Shown here one piece after another: positions 42,158-51,035 of a DNA stretch of 64,000 bases (position 1 is the stretch's first letter; every line of letters starts with the position of its first letter). This stretch comes from Mesorhizobium sp. (GTDB lineage: Bacteria; Pseudomonadota; Alphaproteobacteria; Rhizobiales; Rhizobiaceae). The stretch spans positions 142,054 to 206,053 of the forward strand of contig SAKE01000010.1 of the NCBI GenBank assembly GCA_004017275.1. Reading direction: 5' to 3'. Position numbers and translations under genes: made by a program. Under the pieces are notes generated by a model that saw only the letters and a program-made list of their open reading frames with translations, was not told the DNA's origin and made no database searches.

Positions 42158-42394
42158 CGCTGGTCTAACCTGAAAAATTATATTGCGCCGCGCATCGTCT
42201 GTTGGCGGACGAATCTAAGTCACCTTGGTTAGTAGGTTAGCAAAAACTAAATGAAATAGGTCCCGGCGTCTACAAGAAAAATCAATATGTAGTTAGGAAT
42301 ATCAGAAAAAAACTATATATAGCGTATGCCGATCTCTTGGCCGCCCCTTTGGAGACGTGCAAGAGGCGTCTGCGCCCCATTTGTCCCTTTTTAG

Positions 42395-42422
42395 TTCGGC
42401 CCGGTCGTGCGACCGGGCCGAA
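42395..42422. other. Perfect 13-bp stem hairpin
   Basis: TTCGGCCCGGTCG, two bases, then its exact complement CGACCGGGCCGAA. It lies 12 bases downstream of the small minus-strand gene at 42,434. The sequence resembles the hairpin after nrdJ at 42,795-42,820. No T-run follows on the minus strand. Confidence 0.6.
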
Positions 42423-42433
42423 GCCAGCCGAAG

Positions 42434-42577
42434 TTATTTTCTTTTCCCGCCCTTGTTCGGTGCTTGGGTAAGCGCCGACGCGGCAACGGATTTGACCGCT
42501 TTCGAGGTATTCGGATTGCTCAAGAGCTTGGAAGCCTTTGAGGCAACCGATTGCGAGGTACGTTCATTGCCAGCCAT
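42434..42577 (-). CDS. 47-residue basic helical protein
   Basis: The reading frame starts MAGNERTSQSVASKASKLL and ends ALTQAPNKGGKRK. It is rich in Ser, Ala and Lys and should be helical and basic. CGGAGATCAAA gives an excellent ribosome-binding site. I have a memory of similar very short proteins (ERTS..VAS.ASK.L, AVKS.A.SALTQ) in mobile or accessory regions of proteobacteria, but no function is known. It lies between the ImmA gene and nrdJ. Confidence 0.65.
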   Translation of the reverse strand: MAGNERTSQSVASKASKLLSNPNTSKAVKSVAASALTQAPNKGGKRK

Positions 42578-42652
42578 TTTGATCTCCGATCATTGGCCAT
42601 ATGCGCCTCAGCTACCTCGACTTAGAGCACCGACTCCCCATATGATGTCCTT

Positions 42653-42748
42653 GCAACAGGAGAGGGGATTTCGATCTCTTCGCCCCGCGTGGGCTTCGGC
42701 TTATTCGCGGTATCCAAAGCCGATCCGAAAGGGTCGGCTTTGGTTTTT
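42653..42748 (+). ncRNA. Candidate small RNA with GNRA-capped terminator
   Basis: A strong (+) intrinsic terminator at 42,714-42,748 has a 13-bp stem, one G-T pair, a GAAA tetraloop and TTTTT. No (+) coding gene precedes it. A candidate promoter lies about 100 bases upstream: TCGACT (42,617-42,622), 18-base spacer, TATGAT (42,641-42,646). A transcript of about 96 bases would start near 42,653. It contains GAGAGGGG and TCGATCTC, which can pair. Not matched to a known RNA family. Confidence 0.4.
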
Positions 42749-42794
42749 CAGATGTGTCGCATCATATGTTTCTCGTTTTGTTCCCTCTGCCATT

Positions 42795-42820
42795 TCGGCC
42801 CGATCTTACGACCGGGCCGA
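42795..42820. other. Hairpin downstream of nrdJ
   Basis: TCGGCCCGATC / ACGACCGGGCCGA forms an imperfect stem 30 bases beyond the nrdJ stop. It shares its core with the 42,395 hairpin. It probably marks the 3' end of the nrdJ mRNA, though there is no T-run. Confidence 0.5.
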
Positions 42821-42849
42821 TGATGTCGCGTTTCAGCGTTTCAATTTTC

Positions 42850-45800
42850 TCAGCTGCACCCGCTCGTAGCGCCACACGTGTCGCACTTCTCGCAAGTCCC
42901 GTTCCGCACCATCGTGAAATTCTGGCACTCGGAGCAGGAATTGCCGGTGTAGCCTTGCAGCAGTGACCTGGCGCGGCGGTCGTTGGCGAGTTTCTTGGCT
43001 TCGGCCGCCTCGACGGCCGCGGCGTCGGTGAACAATCCCGCCGTGGCGTCGGAAGCAACCCCCGCCGCCTCCTCGAAGGCGATGTCCTCGGCCAGTTCCT
43101 TCGCCCGCTCCTCATAGTCGCGCTTGTAGGCGACCGCTTCGTCGCTGGCCGGCTTCAACGCCAGCACGTTGGAGCCGGAGAAGGCGGTCGGCACCGAGCG
43201 GGCAGGGGCGCCCGAGGGTGCTGCAAAGCCCTTCGGCTCGTTGCCGATCGCTCTCGACACCAGCTTCACAGGCGAACCGCGAGTCAGGCCCTTGGAGACG
43301 GCATCGGTCTTGCCTTCGCTGATGTTGCGGCCAAGCGCGGTGTTGGAAAAGTCCGACTGGTCGACATGGGCGAGGTCGTTGCGGCCGAGATACGAGATCG
43401 CCAGCTCGCGGAACACGTAGTCGAGGATCGACGTCGCGCTCTTGATGGCGTCGTTGCCTTGCACCATGCCGGCCGGCTCGAATTTGGTGAAGGTGAAGGC
43501 GTGCACATATTCGTCGAGCGGCACGCCGTACTGCAGGCCGAGCGAAATGGCGATGGCGAAGTTGTTGAGAAGGCCACGCAGCGTCGCGCCTTCCTTGTTC
43601 ATGTCGATGAAGATCTCGCCGAGACGGCCATCGTCATATTCGCCGGTGCGCAGGAAGATGGTGTTGCCACCGATCTTGGCCTTCTGCGTATAGCCCTTGC
43701 GGCGGCCGGGCAGCTTTTCCTGCTCGCGCGACACGCGCTCGATGATGCGCTCGACGATCCGCTCGGTAATCTGTGCGGCGCGCGCCGCCGCCGGTGCGGC
43801 GATCAGCTGCTCGAGGGCTTCGTCCTCATCGTCCTCGCCATCGGCGAGCAGCGAGGAATTGAGCGGCTGCGACAGCTTCGAGCCGTCGCGGTAGAGCGCG
43901 TTGGCCTTCAGCGCCAGCTTCCACGACAGCATGTAGGCGCCCTTGGCGTCTTCCACCGTCGCATCGTTGGGCATGTTGATGGTCTTCGAGATAGCGCCGG
44001 AGATGAAGGGCTGCGCTGCCGCCATCATCTGGATGTGGCTGTTGATCGACAGCGAACGCTTGCCGATCTTGCCGCACGGGCTGGCGCAGTCGAACACGGC
44101 GAGGTGTTCGGCCTTGAGGAAGGGCGCGCCTTCCAGCGTCATGGCACCGCAGACATGGATGTTGGCGGCCTCGATGTCCTTCCTGGAGAAACCGAGCGCC
44201 GGCAGCATCTCGAACGAGAAATCGTTGAGCTGCTCGTCGGTGAAGCCGAAATTCTCCTTCACCCAGTCGGCGCCGAGCGTCCACTGGTTGAAGACGAACT
44301 TGATGTCGAAGGCCGACTTCAAGGCTGCGTTGAGCGCCGCGATCTTCTCGTCGGTGAAACCCTTCGCCTTGAGCGCGCCGGGGTTGATGGCGGGCGCCTG
44401 GTTGAGGTTGCCGTGGCCGACCGCATAGGCCTCCATCTCGCCGATCTGGGCTTCGGAGTAGCCGAGCGTGCGCAGCGCTTCCGGCACGGCGCGGTTGATG
44501 ATCTTGAAATAGCCGCCGCCGGCCAGCTTCTTGAACTTCACCAGCGCGAAGTCGGGCTCGATGCCGGTGGTGTCGCAATCCATGACCAAGCCGATCGTGC
44601 CGGTCGGCGCGATGACAGTCGCCTGCGCATTGCGGTAGCCATGCTCCTCGCCGAGTTCGATGGCGCGGTCCCAGGCAGCCTTGGCGTGGGTCGCGAGTTC
44701 CTGCTGCTTCAGGTCGGAAGCGACCAGCGGTACCGGGTTGACGGCGAGCTTCTCGTAGCCCTGCTTTTCACCGTAAGCCGCACGGCGATGGTTGCGCATG
44801 ACGCGTAGCATGTTCTGCGCATTGCGGTCGTAGTCGGCGAAGGCGCCGAGTTCGCCGGCCATCTCGGCCGATGTGGCATAGGCGACGCCGGTCATGATGG
44901 CGGTGAGTGCGGCGCAAATGGCGCGGCCTTCGTCGGAGTCATAGGGAATGCCCGACGTCATCAGCAGGCCGCCGATATTGGCGTAGCCGAGGCCGAGCGT
45001 GCGGTATTCATAGGACTGCTTGGCGATCTCCTTCGACGGGAACTGCGCCATCATCACCGAGATTTCGAGAACGACGGTCCACAGCCGCACGGTGTGCTCG
45101 TAGGCGGCGATGTCGATCGTGCCGTCGGCGTTGCGGTAGGGCAGCAGATTGATCGAGGCAAGGTTGCAGGCCGTGTCGTCGAGGAACATGTATTCCGAGC
45201 ACGGGTTGGAGGCCCGGATCGCACCGGCGGAAGCGCAGGTGTGCCAGTCGTTCATCGTCGTGTTGAAATGCAGGCCCGGATCGGCCGATGCCCAGGCGGC
45301 GTAGCCGATCTTTTCCCAGAGATCCCTGGCCTTCAGCGTCTTCAGCACCTTGCCGTCCTTGCGGGCGGTCAGGTGCCAGTCGGCATCATCCTCGACTGCG
45401 CGCAGGAAATTGTCCTTCAGCGACACCGAATTGTTGGAGTTCTGGCCCGAAACGGTCAGGTAGGCATCCGAATCCCAGTCGGTGTCGTAGGTCTTGAACG
45501 ACATCGACGAATAGCCCTGCTTGGCGAACTGGATGACGCGGTAGATGTAGTTCTCCGGCACGGCGGACTTCTTGGCCGCCTTGATCTCGCGCTTCAGCGC
45601 GGAATTGATCGACGGATCGAAGCAGTCGTCGCCATTGCCTTCGCAGTTGACGCAGGCCTTCATGATCGCTTCGAGATGCTTCTTGACGATCTTGGAGCCG
45701 GTCACCAGCGAAGCGACCTTCTGCTCTTCGTTGACCTTCCAGTCGATGAATTCCTCGATATCGGGGTGGTCGGCGTCGACAATGACCATTTTCGCGGCGC

Positions 45801-46629
45801 GGCGCGTCGTGCCGCCCGACTTGATGGCGCCCGCCGCGCGGTCGCCGATCTTGAGGAAGCTCATCAGGCCCGACGAGCGGCCGCCGCCTGACAGCTTTTC
45901 GCCTTCGCCGCGCAGCAGCGAGAAGTTGGAGCCGGTGCCGGAACCATATTTGAACAGGCGTGCTTCACGCACCCAAAGGTCCATGATGCCGCCCTCGTTG
46001 ACGAGGTCGTCCTGCACGCCCTGGATGAAGCAGGCATGCGGCTGCGGATGCTCGTAGGAGGATTTCGACTTGGTCAGCTTGCCGGTGAAGGGGTCGACAT
46101 AGAAGTGGCCCTGGCTGGGGCCGTCGATGCCATAGGCCCAGTGCAGGCCGGTGTTGAACCATTGCGGCGAGTTCGGCGCGACGCGCTGGGTGGCCAGCAT
46201 GTAGGCAAGCTCGTCACGGAAGGTGCGTGCGTCTTCCTCCGATGCCTTGAAGTAGCCGCCCTTCCACCCCCAATAGGTCCAGGTGCCGGCCAGCCGGTCG
46301 AAGACCTGGCGGGCGTCGATCTCGGAACCGTAGCGCTCGGCTTCCGGCAGCTTTGCCAGTTCCGCCTCATCGGCGACGGAGCGCCACAGGAAGGAGGGGA
46401 CGTCGTTCTCTTCGACCTTCTTCAGGCGCGCGGGGACACCGGCCTTGCGAAAATACTTCTGCGCCAGGATATCGGCGGCAACCTGGGAGAACTGCGCCGG
46501 CACGTCGATATTGTCCAAGCGAAACACCACCGAACCATCCGGATTCTTGATCTCCGAAAGCGCCTTGCGGAATTCGATCTCCGCATAGGCAGATTGTCCT
46601 GGCTTGGTGAAACGACGCTCGATGCGCAT
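42850..46629 (-). CDS. nrdJ: Vitamin B12-dependent (class II) ribonucleotide reductase NrdJ
   Basis: A 1259-residue enzyme that reduces ribonucleotides to deoxyribonucleotides using adenosylcobalamin, independent of oxygen. It has the class II landmarks [64 protein letters not shown] and [18 protein letters not shown]-terminal Cys-rich tail (CSECQNF...[14 protein letters not shown]) would re-reduce the active site. This long form with a zinc-ribbon-like tail is typical of Hyphomicrobiales. NrdR-type boxes lie upstream. Confidence 0.97.
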   Translation of the reverse strand: MRIERRFTKPGQSAYAEIEFRKALSEIKNPDGSVVFRLDNIDVPAQFSQVAADILAQKYFRKAGVPARLKKVEENDVPSFLWRSVADEAELAKLPEAERYGSEIDARQVFDRLAGTWTYWGWKGGYFKASEEDARTFRDELAYMLATQRVAPNSPQWFNTGLHWAYGIDGPSQGHFYVDPFTGKLTKSKSSYEHPQPHACFIQGVQDDLVNEGGIMDLWVREARLFKYGSGTGSNFSLLRGEGEKLSGGGRSSGLMSFLKIGDRAAGAIKSGGTTRRAAKMVIVDADHPDIEEFIDWKVNEEQKVASLVTGSKIVKKHLEAIMKACVNCEGNGDDCFDPSINSALKREIKAAKKSAVPENYIYRVIQFAKQGYSSMSFKTYDTDWDSDAYLTVSGQNSNNSVSLKDNFLRAVEDDADWHLTARKDGKVLKTLKARDLWEKIGYAAWASADPGLHFNTTMNDWHTCASAGAIRASNPCSEYMFLDDTACNLASINLLPYRNADGTIDIAAYEHTVRLWTVVLEISVMMAQFPSKEIAKQSYEYRTLGLGYANIGGLLMTSGIPYDSDEGRAICAALTAIMTGVAYATSAEMAGELGAFADYDRNAQNMLRVMRNHRRAAYGEKQGYEKLAVNPVPLVASDLKQQELATHAKAAWDRAIELGEEHGYRNAQATVIAPTGTIGLVMDCDTTGIEPDFALVKFKKLAGGGYFKIINRAVPEALRTLGYSEAQIGEMEAYAVGHGNLNQAPAINPGALKAKGFTDEKIAALNAALKSAFDIKFVFNQWTLGADWVKENFGFTDEQLNDFSFEMLPALGFSRKDIEAANIHVCGAMTLEGAPFLKAEHLAVFDCASPCGKIGKRSLSINSHIQMMAAAQPFISGAISKTINMPNDATVEDAKGAYMLSWKLALKANALYRDGSKLSQPLNSSLLADGEDDEDEALEQLIAAPAAARAAQITERIVERIIERVSREQEKLPGRRKGYTQKAKIGGNTIFLRTGEYDDGRLGEIFIDMNKEGATLRGLLNNFAIAISLGLQYGVPLDEYVHAFTFTKFEPAGMVQGNDAIKSATSILDYVFRELAISYLGRNDLAHVDQSDFSNTALGRNISEGKTDAVSKGLTRGSPVKLVSRAIGNEPKGFAAPSGAPARSVPTAFSGSNVLALKPASDEAVAYKRDYEERAKELAEDIAFEEAAGVASDATAGLFTDAAAVEAAEAKKLANDRRARSLLQGYTGNSCSECQNFTMVRNGTCEKCDTCGATSGCS

Positions 46630-46647
46630 TGGTCCGGTCCCTTTTGT

Positions 46648-46657
46648 CTATATATAG
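46648..46657. promoter_or_regulatory. CTATATATAG palindrome near the nrdJ start
   Basis: CTATATATAG lies 19 bases upstream of the nrdJ ATG. It equals the core of the NrdR-box consensus (C-W-ATATAT-W-G) but lacks the flanking ACA/TGT. It also contains a CTATAT -10-like hexamer on the minus strand, without a good -35. Either reading is possible. Confidence 0.3.
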
Positions 46658-46861
46658 CGCTTTTCCCGGGGATTTCTGCCCCCAATGCGAAACGCGCATG
46701 TCCGCCGTCTGCCGGCGTTCGAAAACGGCCGGCTCTCCATTTTCGTGGTCTCCGCCGGCCCTGCTGGTCAAACTCCTTGCGAAGCACCTGTCCAACGCGC
46801 TGACGAACCCACGGGTCCCTCAAATCTGATTTTTTCCGATTCCCTCACTGGAGGGAATTTC

Positions 46862-46907
46862 ACACTATCTAGCGTCGAACCTACCTGCAAACACTAAATA
46901 TAGTGTT
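46862..46907. promoter_or_regulatory. Tandem NrdR boxes upstream of nrdJ
   Basis: ACACTAAATATAGTGT (46,891-46,906) is an almost perfect NrdR box and ACACTATCTAGCGT (46,862-46,875) is a weaker one; their starts are 29 bases apart. NrdR is the ATP/dATP-sensing repressor of ribonucleotide reductase genes. The boxes sit 230 bases upstream of nrdJ with no other gene nearby, which implies a long nrdJ leader. A palindrome ATTCCCTC-ACTG-GAGGGAAT (46,839-46,858) lies just downstream. The rest of 46,630-47,318 shows no gene. Confidence 0.75.
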
Positions 46908-47318
46908 AACAGACAATTTATTCCAGTCCGACAATTCTCTTTATCGTCCCCAACCGCCCTAAAATCCCAACGCTTTCGCCGGCCTCGTAAACAGGCGGAA
47001 ATGCGGGCAAAACGCACATAAATCCGGGAAAAGACCGGGCTCAGAACTTTCCGGTCGCGCTCTCAACAGGAGCGCATGGCCTATAAAAGGCGACTCGTTT
47101 TGCGCCGTCAAGGATTCGTTTGCGTAGCTTTTGTGACCCCAACATCTTGTGTGTCACATATGTGGATAACGGGGATAGAATTGCGGTGCGGCGATCGCGA
47201 TTTTGTCGTCGCCAGGCAACGCAGACGCGGCAACGATCCAAAGCGTCGTGAAGGGCGGGGGCGTCGTGAAGGACGGGGCCGGGGCGCAAGCTTGCCGCCC
47301 ACCGCGTCCCCGAATGGA

Positions 47319-47630
47319 TCAGCCGTAATGCAGCCTGGGTTTTGGCTCGGTGCCGGTGAACTGCACCCCGATCCGGTCATTGCGCCGCCAGCGGACCTCG
47401 CACCGATAGGCAATGCCGTCGAGCGGCACGTAGAGCAGGAAGCGATCGGGAACCCGGGCTTCGAGCGTGACCTTCAGTTCGGCGCCGCCTTCGTGCTGAT
47501 TGCGCAGCGTGCAACCGACTTCCGAATTCGAAATTCCGGTGATGATCGACCCGCCCTTGAGCACGCGCGGACGATGTTCACGCTGTGGCTCGTCGGACTC
47601 GTTTGGACTTGGATTTGCAGGATTCGCCAT
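47319..47630 (-). CDS. PilZ domain protein
   Basis: A 103-residue protein dominated by one PilZ domain. It has the basic stretch REHRPRVLKGGSI ahead of the barrel, CTLRNQHEGGAELKV, and EVRWRRNDRIGVQF at the end. PilZ domains bind cyclic di-GMP through RxxxR and (D/N)xSxxG motifs. The second motif reads QHEGG here rather than the consensus, so c-di-GMP binding is doubtful. No effector domain is attached. Small PilZ proteins like this are common in rhizobia. Confidence 0.85.
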   Translation of the reverse strand: MANPANPSPNESDEPQREHRPRVLKGGSIITGISNSEVGCTLRNQHEGGAELKVTLEARVPDRFLLYVPLDGIAYRCEVRWRRNDRIGVQFTGTEPKPRLHYG

Positions 47631-47772
47631 CGATCAAAAACACCAGAGCTGCCGAATCCTACCCTCGATTCCTTAGCAAAGCATTCACGTTGATGCGCGG
47701 CAGTGCGTGTCTCGGTTGCAGACCGAGCCGGCCTGCAACCAAGAGCGCGCGGTGCGGCCGCTCTATATCTCG

Positions 47773-48261
47773 TCAGGGAAAGCTGTGCGGGTCTGCGCAA
47801 AAATAGGCGATGATCTGGCAAAGGTCGGGTTCGTTGATCATGCGCACCGCCTCGCTGGAACTGACCCATTTGCGGGTACGGGAGTGTTTTTCCTTCCAGC
47901 GGTCGGCGATCTTGTCGACGTGCAGCGGAAACACCAGGACCTCGCATGGCACTTCTTCGCCGGAAGCCAGTACCTTGGCGTAGAAGTAACGGCCGGCTTC
48001 GAGATGAGAGATACTCCCGCGCAGTCCGGCTTCCTCGCCGGCCTCGCGCGCCGCGGCCTCGCACAGGGGCTCCCTGGCCTCGGGCCAGCCCTTGGGCAGC
48101 ACCCAGCGGCCGGTATCGCGGCTGGTGATCAGCATGACCTCGACGCCGTTCCCGGTATCGCGCCAGGGCAGGGCGGCAACCTGCAGACGGCACGGCGCCG
48201 TGCCGAAGAGCCGTCGGACCCTTTCGGCCAGATGATTGTGTGTCGTTGGCCTCGTCAACAT
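47773..48261 (-). CDS. Nudix hydrolase
   Basis: A 162-residue Nudix protein with the Nudix box GWPEAREPLCEAAAREAGEEAG (residues about 59-80, split by reading as GWPEAREPL and CEAAAREAGEEAG). It resembles the diphosphoinositol/diadenosine polyphosphate hydrolase type (MutT/DIPP-like): LITSRDTGRWVLPKGW precedes the box and RKWVSSSEAVRMI follows. The substrate is therefore probably a polyphosphate dinucleotide or inositol pyrophosphate, by analogy only. Monocistronic on the minus strand. Confidence 0.88.
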   Translation of the reverse strand: MLTRPTTHNHLAERVRRLFGTAPCRLQVAALPWRDTGNGVEVMLITSRDTGRWVLPKGWPEAREPLCEAAAREAGEEAGLRGSISHLEAGRYFYAKVLASGEEVPCEVLVFPLHVDKIADRWKEKHSRTRKWVSSSEAVRMINEPDLCQIIAYFCADPHSFP

Positions 48262-48473
48262 CGGAGAAGCTAGCCCCAGCCTCCAGAATCGTTTGCCGTC
48301 TCACGAATCTTACGGCTAATTGTCGTCAATAAAAGTAAAAACTTTCATTCGTCTGGCCGAGTTCCGCCAATAGGCGTCGAATTCGCAAAAATATCCGGCC
48401 TGCCGGACCTGTTTGCGAAAGCAAATCATGCCCGGTGCAAGCTGTTGGTCTGTAACAGGCAGGTAGTTGCGAA

Positions 48474-48974
48474 TCAGCCGGCGTGGTCGTCGGCGATCGG
48501 CTTCTGGTAGGTGAAGCCCATGTCCCACGGAAAATAGATCCAGGTGTCCTGGCTGACTTCGGTGACGAACGTATCGACCAGCGGCCGGCCCTTCGGCTTG
48601 GCGTAGACGGTGGCGAAATGCGCCTTCGGCATCATCGCCCGCACGATGCCCGCCGTCTTGCCGGTGTCAGTCAGGTCGTCGATGATCAGCACGCCGGCGC
48701 CGTCCTCGTCCAGCAGGGCGGGGGTGATCTCCTTGAGAACCTGCAACTGCCCCTGGCTGGTATAGTCGTGATAGGAGGCGACGCAGACCGTCTCGATGAT
48801 GCGGATGCCGAGTTCGCGCGAGATGATGGCAGCCGGAACCAGCCCGCCACGCGTGATGCAGACGATCGCCTTCCATTGCCCCTTGTTGGCACCCGCAAGC
48901 CGCCAGGCGAGCGCGCGGGCGTCACGATGGAACTGGTCCCAGGAGACTGGAAAAGCTTTTTCGGGAAGGGACAT
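48474..48974 (-). CDS. gpt: Xanthine-guanine phosphoribosyltransferase
   Basis: Gpt salvages xanthine and guanine to nucleotides using PRPP. The 166-residue protein contains the PRPP-binding loop [18 protein letters not shown], the purine-side [17 protein letters not shown] and a C-terminal [10 protein letters not shown]. The Met at 48974 follows GGAG at 8 bases; an in-frame Met 9 bases upstream is less likely. Length and motifs match the E. coli enzyme. It is a single gene. Confidence 0.93.
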   Translation of the reverse strand: MSLPEKAFPVSWDQFHRDARALAWRLAGANKGQWKAIVCITRGGLVPAAIISRELGIRIIETVCVASYHDYTSQGQLQVLKEITPALLDEDGAGVLIIDDLTDTGKTAGIVRAMMPKAHFATVYAKPKGRPLVDTFVTEVSQDTWIYFPWDMGFTYQKPIADDHAG

Positions 48975-49053
48975 GTCGCGCACTCCGCAGCACGCGGGGA
49001 CCGCGTGCAGGAAAACAGGGGAATGCGCGCGGAATTAACTGGAAAGCCCCCGT

Positions 49054-49103
49054 CTTGGCAAGAGCAGGGACCTTGGCAAGAGCAGGGACCTTGGCAAGGG
49101 CAG
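49054..49103. repeat. Tandem 18-bp repeat
   Basis: CTTGGCAAGAGCAGGGAC occurs twice in tandem (49,054-49,071 and 49,072-49,089), followed by a partial third copy to 49,103. It is upstream of gpt and in the gap between gpt and the Usp gene, which are both on the minus strand. It may vary in copy number. Confidence 0.85.
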
Positions 49104-49198
49104 AGGCCAGCGATTGCTGTGGACTTAAATGCGACGCTCTTCGAGTCCGTGCATGTCGTTGTCTCAAAACCGCAGCTGCTTTTTGAGCGGCCTGCATC

Positions 49199-50032
49199 CT
49201 AGCGCGACAGAAAAGCTGCCACCGGCGCGGTGCGCAGCACGCTGCGTGTCACGCCGCCGAATAGAAGCTGGCGCAGCCATGAGTGGCTGTAGGCGCCAAG
49301 CACCAGCAGATCGGCGCCGGTCTCCGCGATCCTGGTCTGGATGATGTCGTCGACCGAACTGCCGCCCGACTGCTGCACCGAGACGCTGACGGTGGCGCCG
49401 TGGCGCGACAGCGCCGACGCGATTTCGGCGCCGGCGGCCTCCGGGCTGTCGTCGAGCGTTTCAGGGGGGTCGATGACCAATATGTCGGTCTTCTCGGCTT
49501 CGATGATGAAGGGCAGTGCATCGAAGGCGGCACGCGCCGCTTCCTTGCTGCCGTTCCATGCGAGCAGCACGTGCTTGTAGGTGGTGACCAGCGGACCCGC
49601 ATGCGGCACCACCAGCACCGGACGGCCGGCGTCGTAGACGAGCGTATCGACATCCGCGGTCGAGTCACCGCCCGTTTCGCGCTGCGCTGCGATGATCAGG
49701 TCGGCGGCACGCACGTTCGAAATCCCGGTCAGCGCGCTGTCGCCCGAAAAACTCTCCAGGCTGCGCCACTCGAAGGAGAGACCGGAATCCTCGATATGCC
49801 TGAGAAACACGGCCTGCAACTTCTCGGCCCGCTCCCGGCTCATGTCGGCCGAAACTTGCAGGAATTCCGTGTCGGGAAAGCCGGTGGCCGAGGTATAAGG
49901 CACCGGAAGCGCTTCGGCATGGATGCCGATCAGATGGCTCTGAAAGCGGGTGGCGAGTGGAATGGCGCAGTCGAGAACGCGCTCCGCGTCCTGCTCATTC
50001 TGCAGAATGGCGACGATGGTTTTGAATCGCAT
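49199..50032 (-). CDS. Universal stress protein with two Usp domains
   Basis: The 277-residue protein has tandem UspA domains (about 1-145 and 150-277). The second ends in ADLLVLGAYSHSWLRQLLFGG, close to the ATP-binding G-2x-G-9x-G(S/T) pattern but with the second Gly replaced. The first opens TIVAILQNEQDAERVLDCA. Tandem-type Usp proteins in rhizobia respond to oxygen, nutrient or stress states, but the sequence gives no specific trigger. It is 81 bases upstream of the CinA-like gene's stop on the same strand. Confidence 0.9.
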   Translation of the reverse strand: MRFKTIVAILQNEQDAERVLDCAIPLATRFQSHLIGIHAEALPVPYTSATGFPDTEFLQVSADMSRERAEKLQAVFLRHIEDSGLSFEWRSLESFSGDSALTGISNVRAADLIIAAQRETGGDSTADVDTLVYDAGRPVLVVPHAGPLVTTYKHVLLAWNGSKEAARAAFDALPFIIEAEKTDILVIDPPETLDDSPEAAGAEIASALSRHGATVSVSVQQSGGSSVDDIIQTRIAETGADLLVLGAYSHSWLRQLLFGGVTRSVLRTAPVAAFLSR

Positions 50033-50113
50033 GACAATCCCTCAGTTTACGAGCCACGAAACTCGCACCGAGGAAACGTTGCAGCGTCATGCTTGGTTCC
50101 GGCCTGGACCAGA

Positions 50114-50857
50114 TCAGCCGGGATTGCTGGCGAACCCGGCCACCATGGCCTCGACATCGGCGCGCGCGGCGTCCAGGGCCTCCTGGCTGCGGGCGCGCAC
50201 GACCAGTTCGGTCCAGAACTTGCCGTCGCCATATTTCGGGTAGGAGCCGATGATCGTGTCCGGATGCGCTTTCTGGATGTCGCCCAGCGGCCCGCCGATA
50301 AGGCCTTCGCCGAATGGGCAGGGCACCGTCGCCGACAGCATTTTGGCGCCGGCCCTCAGCGTCGGCACGACGTTGTCGAGCATGGCCTGGAAAATCGACG
50401 GCACGCCGGCCATGACATGCACGTTGCCGATGCGGAAGCCGGGCGCGACCGACACCGGATTGTCGATGAGATCGGCGCCGCGCGGCATCCGTGCCATGCG
50501 TTTGCGGGCTTCGGTGTATTCGATGCCGCGTGCGGCATAGCTTGCCTCCAGCATCGCATAGGCCTTGGCATCGTATTCGCAAGGCACGCCAAAAGCCTTG
50601 GAAATGGAATCGGCCGTGATGTCGTCATGTGTCGGGCCAATGCCGCCGGTGGTGAACACATAGGTGTAGCGGGCGCGCACGGCATTCACCGCGGCAACGA
50701 TCTCGTCTTCCTCGTCCGGGACGATGCGCACTTCCTTCAGGTCGATGCCGATCGCCGTCATGATGTCGGCGAGATGGCCGATGTTCTTGTCCTTGGTGCG
50801 GCCGGACAGAATCTCATCGCCGATGACGAGCATGGCGGCGGTTACGATTTCAGGCAT
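50114..50857 (-). CDS. CinA-like protein, MoaB/Mog-domain form
   Basis: A 247-residue protein matching the N-terminal (COG1058) half of CinA: PEIVTAAMLVIGDEILSGRT, then GIDLKEVRIVPDEEDEI, then FTTGGIGPTHDDITADSISKAFG. The nicotinamide-mononucleotide deamidase domain found at the C-terminus of long CinA is absent, as is usual in many alphaproteobacteria. Members include ADP-ribose pyrophosphatases. Start Met at 50857 follows GGAG; a longer ORF to 51193 is a shadow. Confidence 0.88.
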   Translation of the reverse strand: MPEIVTAAMLVIGDEILSGRTKDKNIGHLADIMTAIGIDLKEVRIVPDEEDEIVAAVNAVRARYTYVFTTGGIGPTHDDITADSISKAFGVPCEYDAKAYAMLEASYAARGIEYTEARKRMARMPRGADLIDNPVSVAPGFRIGNVHVMAGVPSIFQAMLDNVVPTLRAGAKMLSATVPCPFGEGLIGGPLGDIQKAHPDTIIGSYPKYGDGKFWTELVVRARSQEALDAARADVEAMVAGFASNPG

Positions 50858-51035
50858 GGAAGGCTCCGGCAAGGCGAGTGGCCCGAGAAGGCAAGTGACC
50901 TGAGATAGCGCGGCGCGGCGGTGGCCGCAATGCCGCCCGAACGGCGAACGATCTGCCGCATCAGAGACGTTCGACGGAAGGTTGCACCTGGATTGGAGGC
51001 AGCTAAGCTCATGCCGGTTCTGGTCCGGGTGAACA

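Noticed and set aside
42357..42869. 170-residue (+) reading frame across the accessory gap
   Set aside because: It runs antisense to the 47-residue gene, through both hairpins and the terminator, and has no domain or ribosome-binding site; the short genes and RNA structures explain the region better.
46630..46860. Possible cobalamin riboswitch in front of B12-dependent nrdJ
   Set aside because: The conserved B12-box and the other core elements could not be recognised on the minus strand; a covariance search would settle it.
47161..47169. Perfect DnaA box (TGTGGATAA) suggesting an origin
   Set aside because: Only one box was found, with no AT-rich unwinding region, dnaA, hemE, parAB or repABC nearby.
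47041..47289. 82-residue minus-strand frame upstream of nrdJ
   Set aside because: No ribosome-binding site or domain and composition unlike genes here; treated as intergenic.
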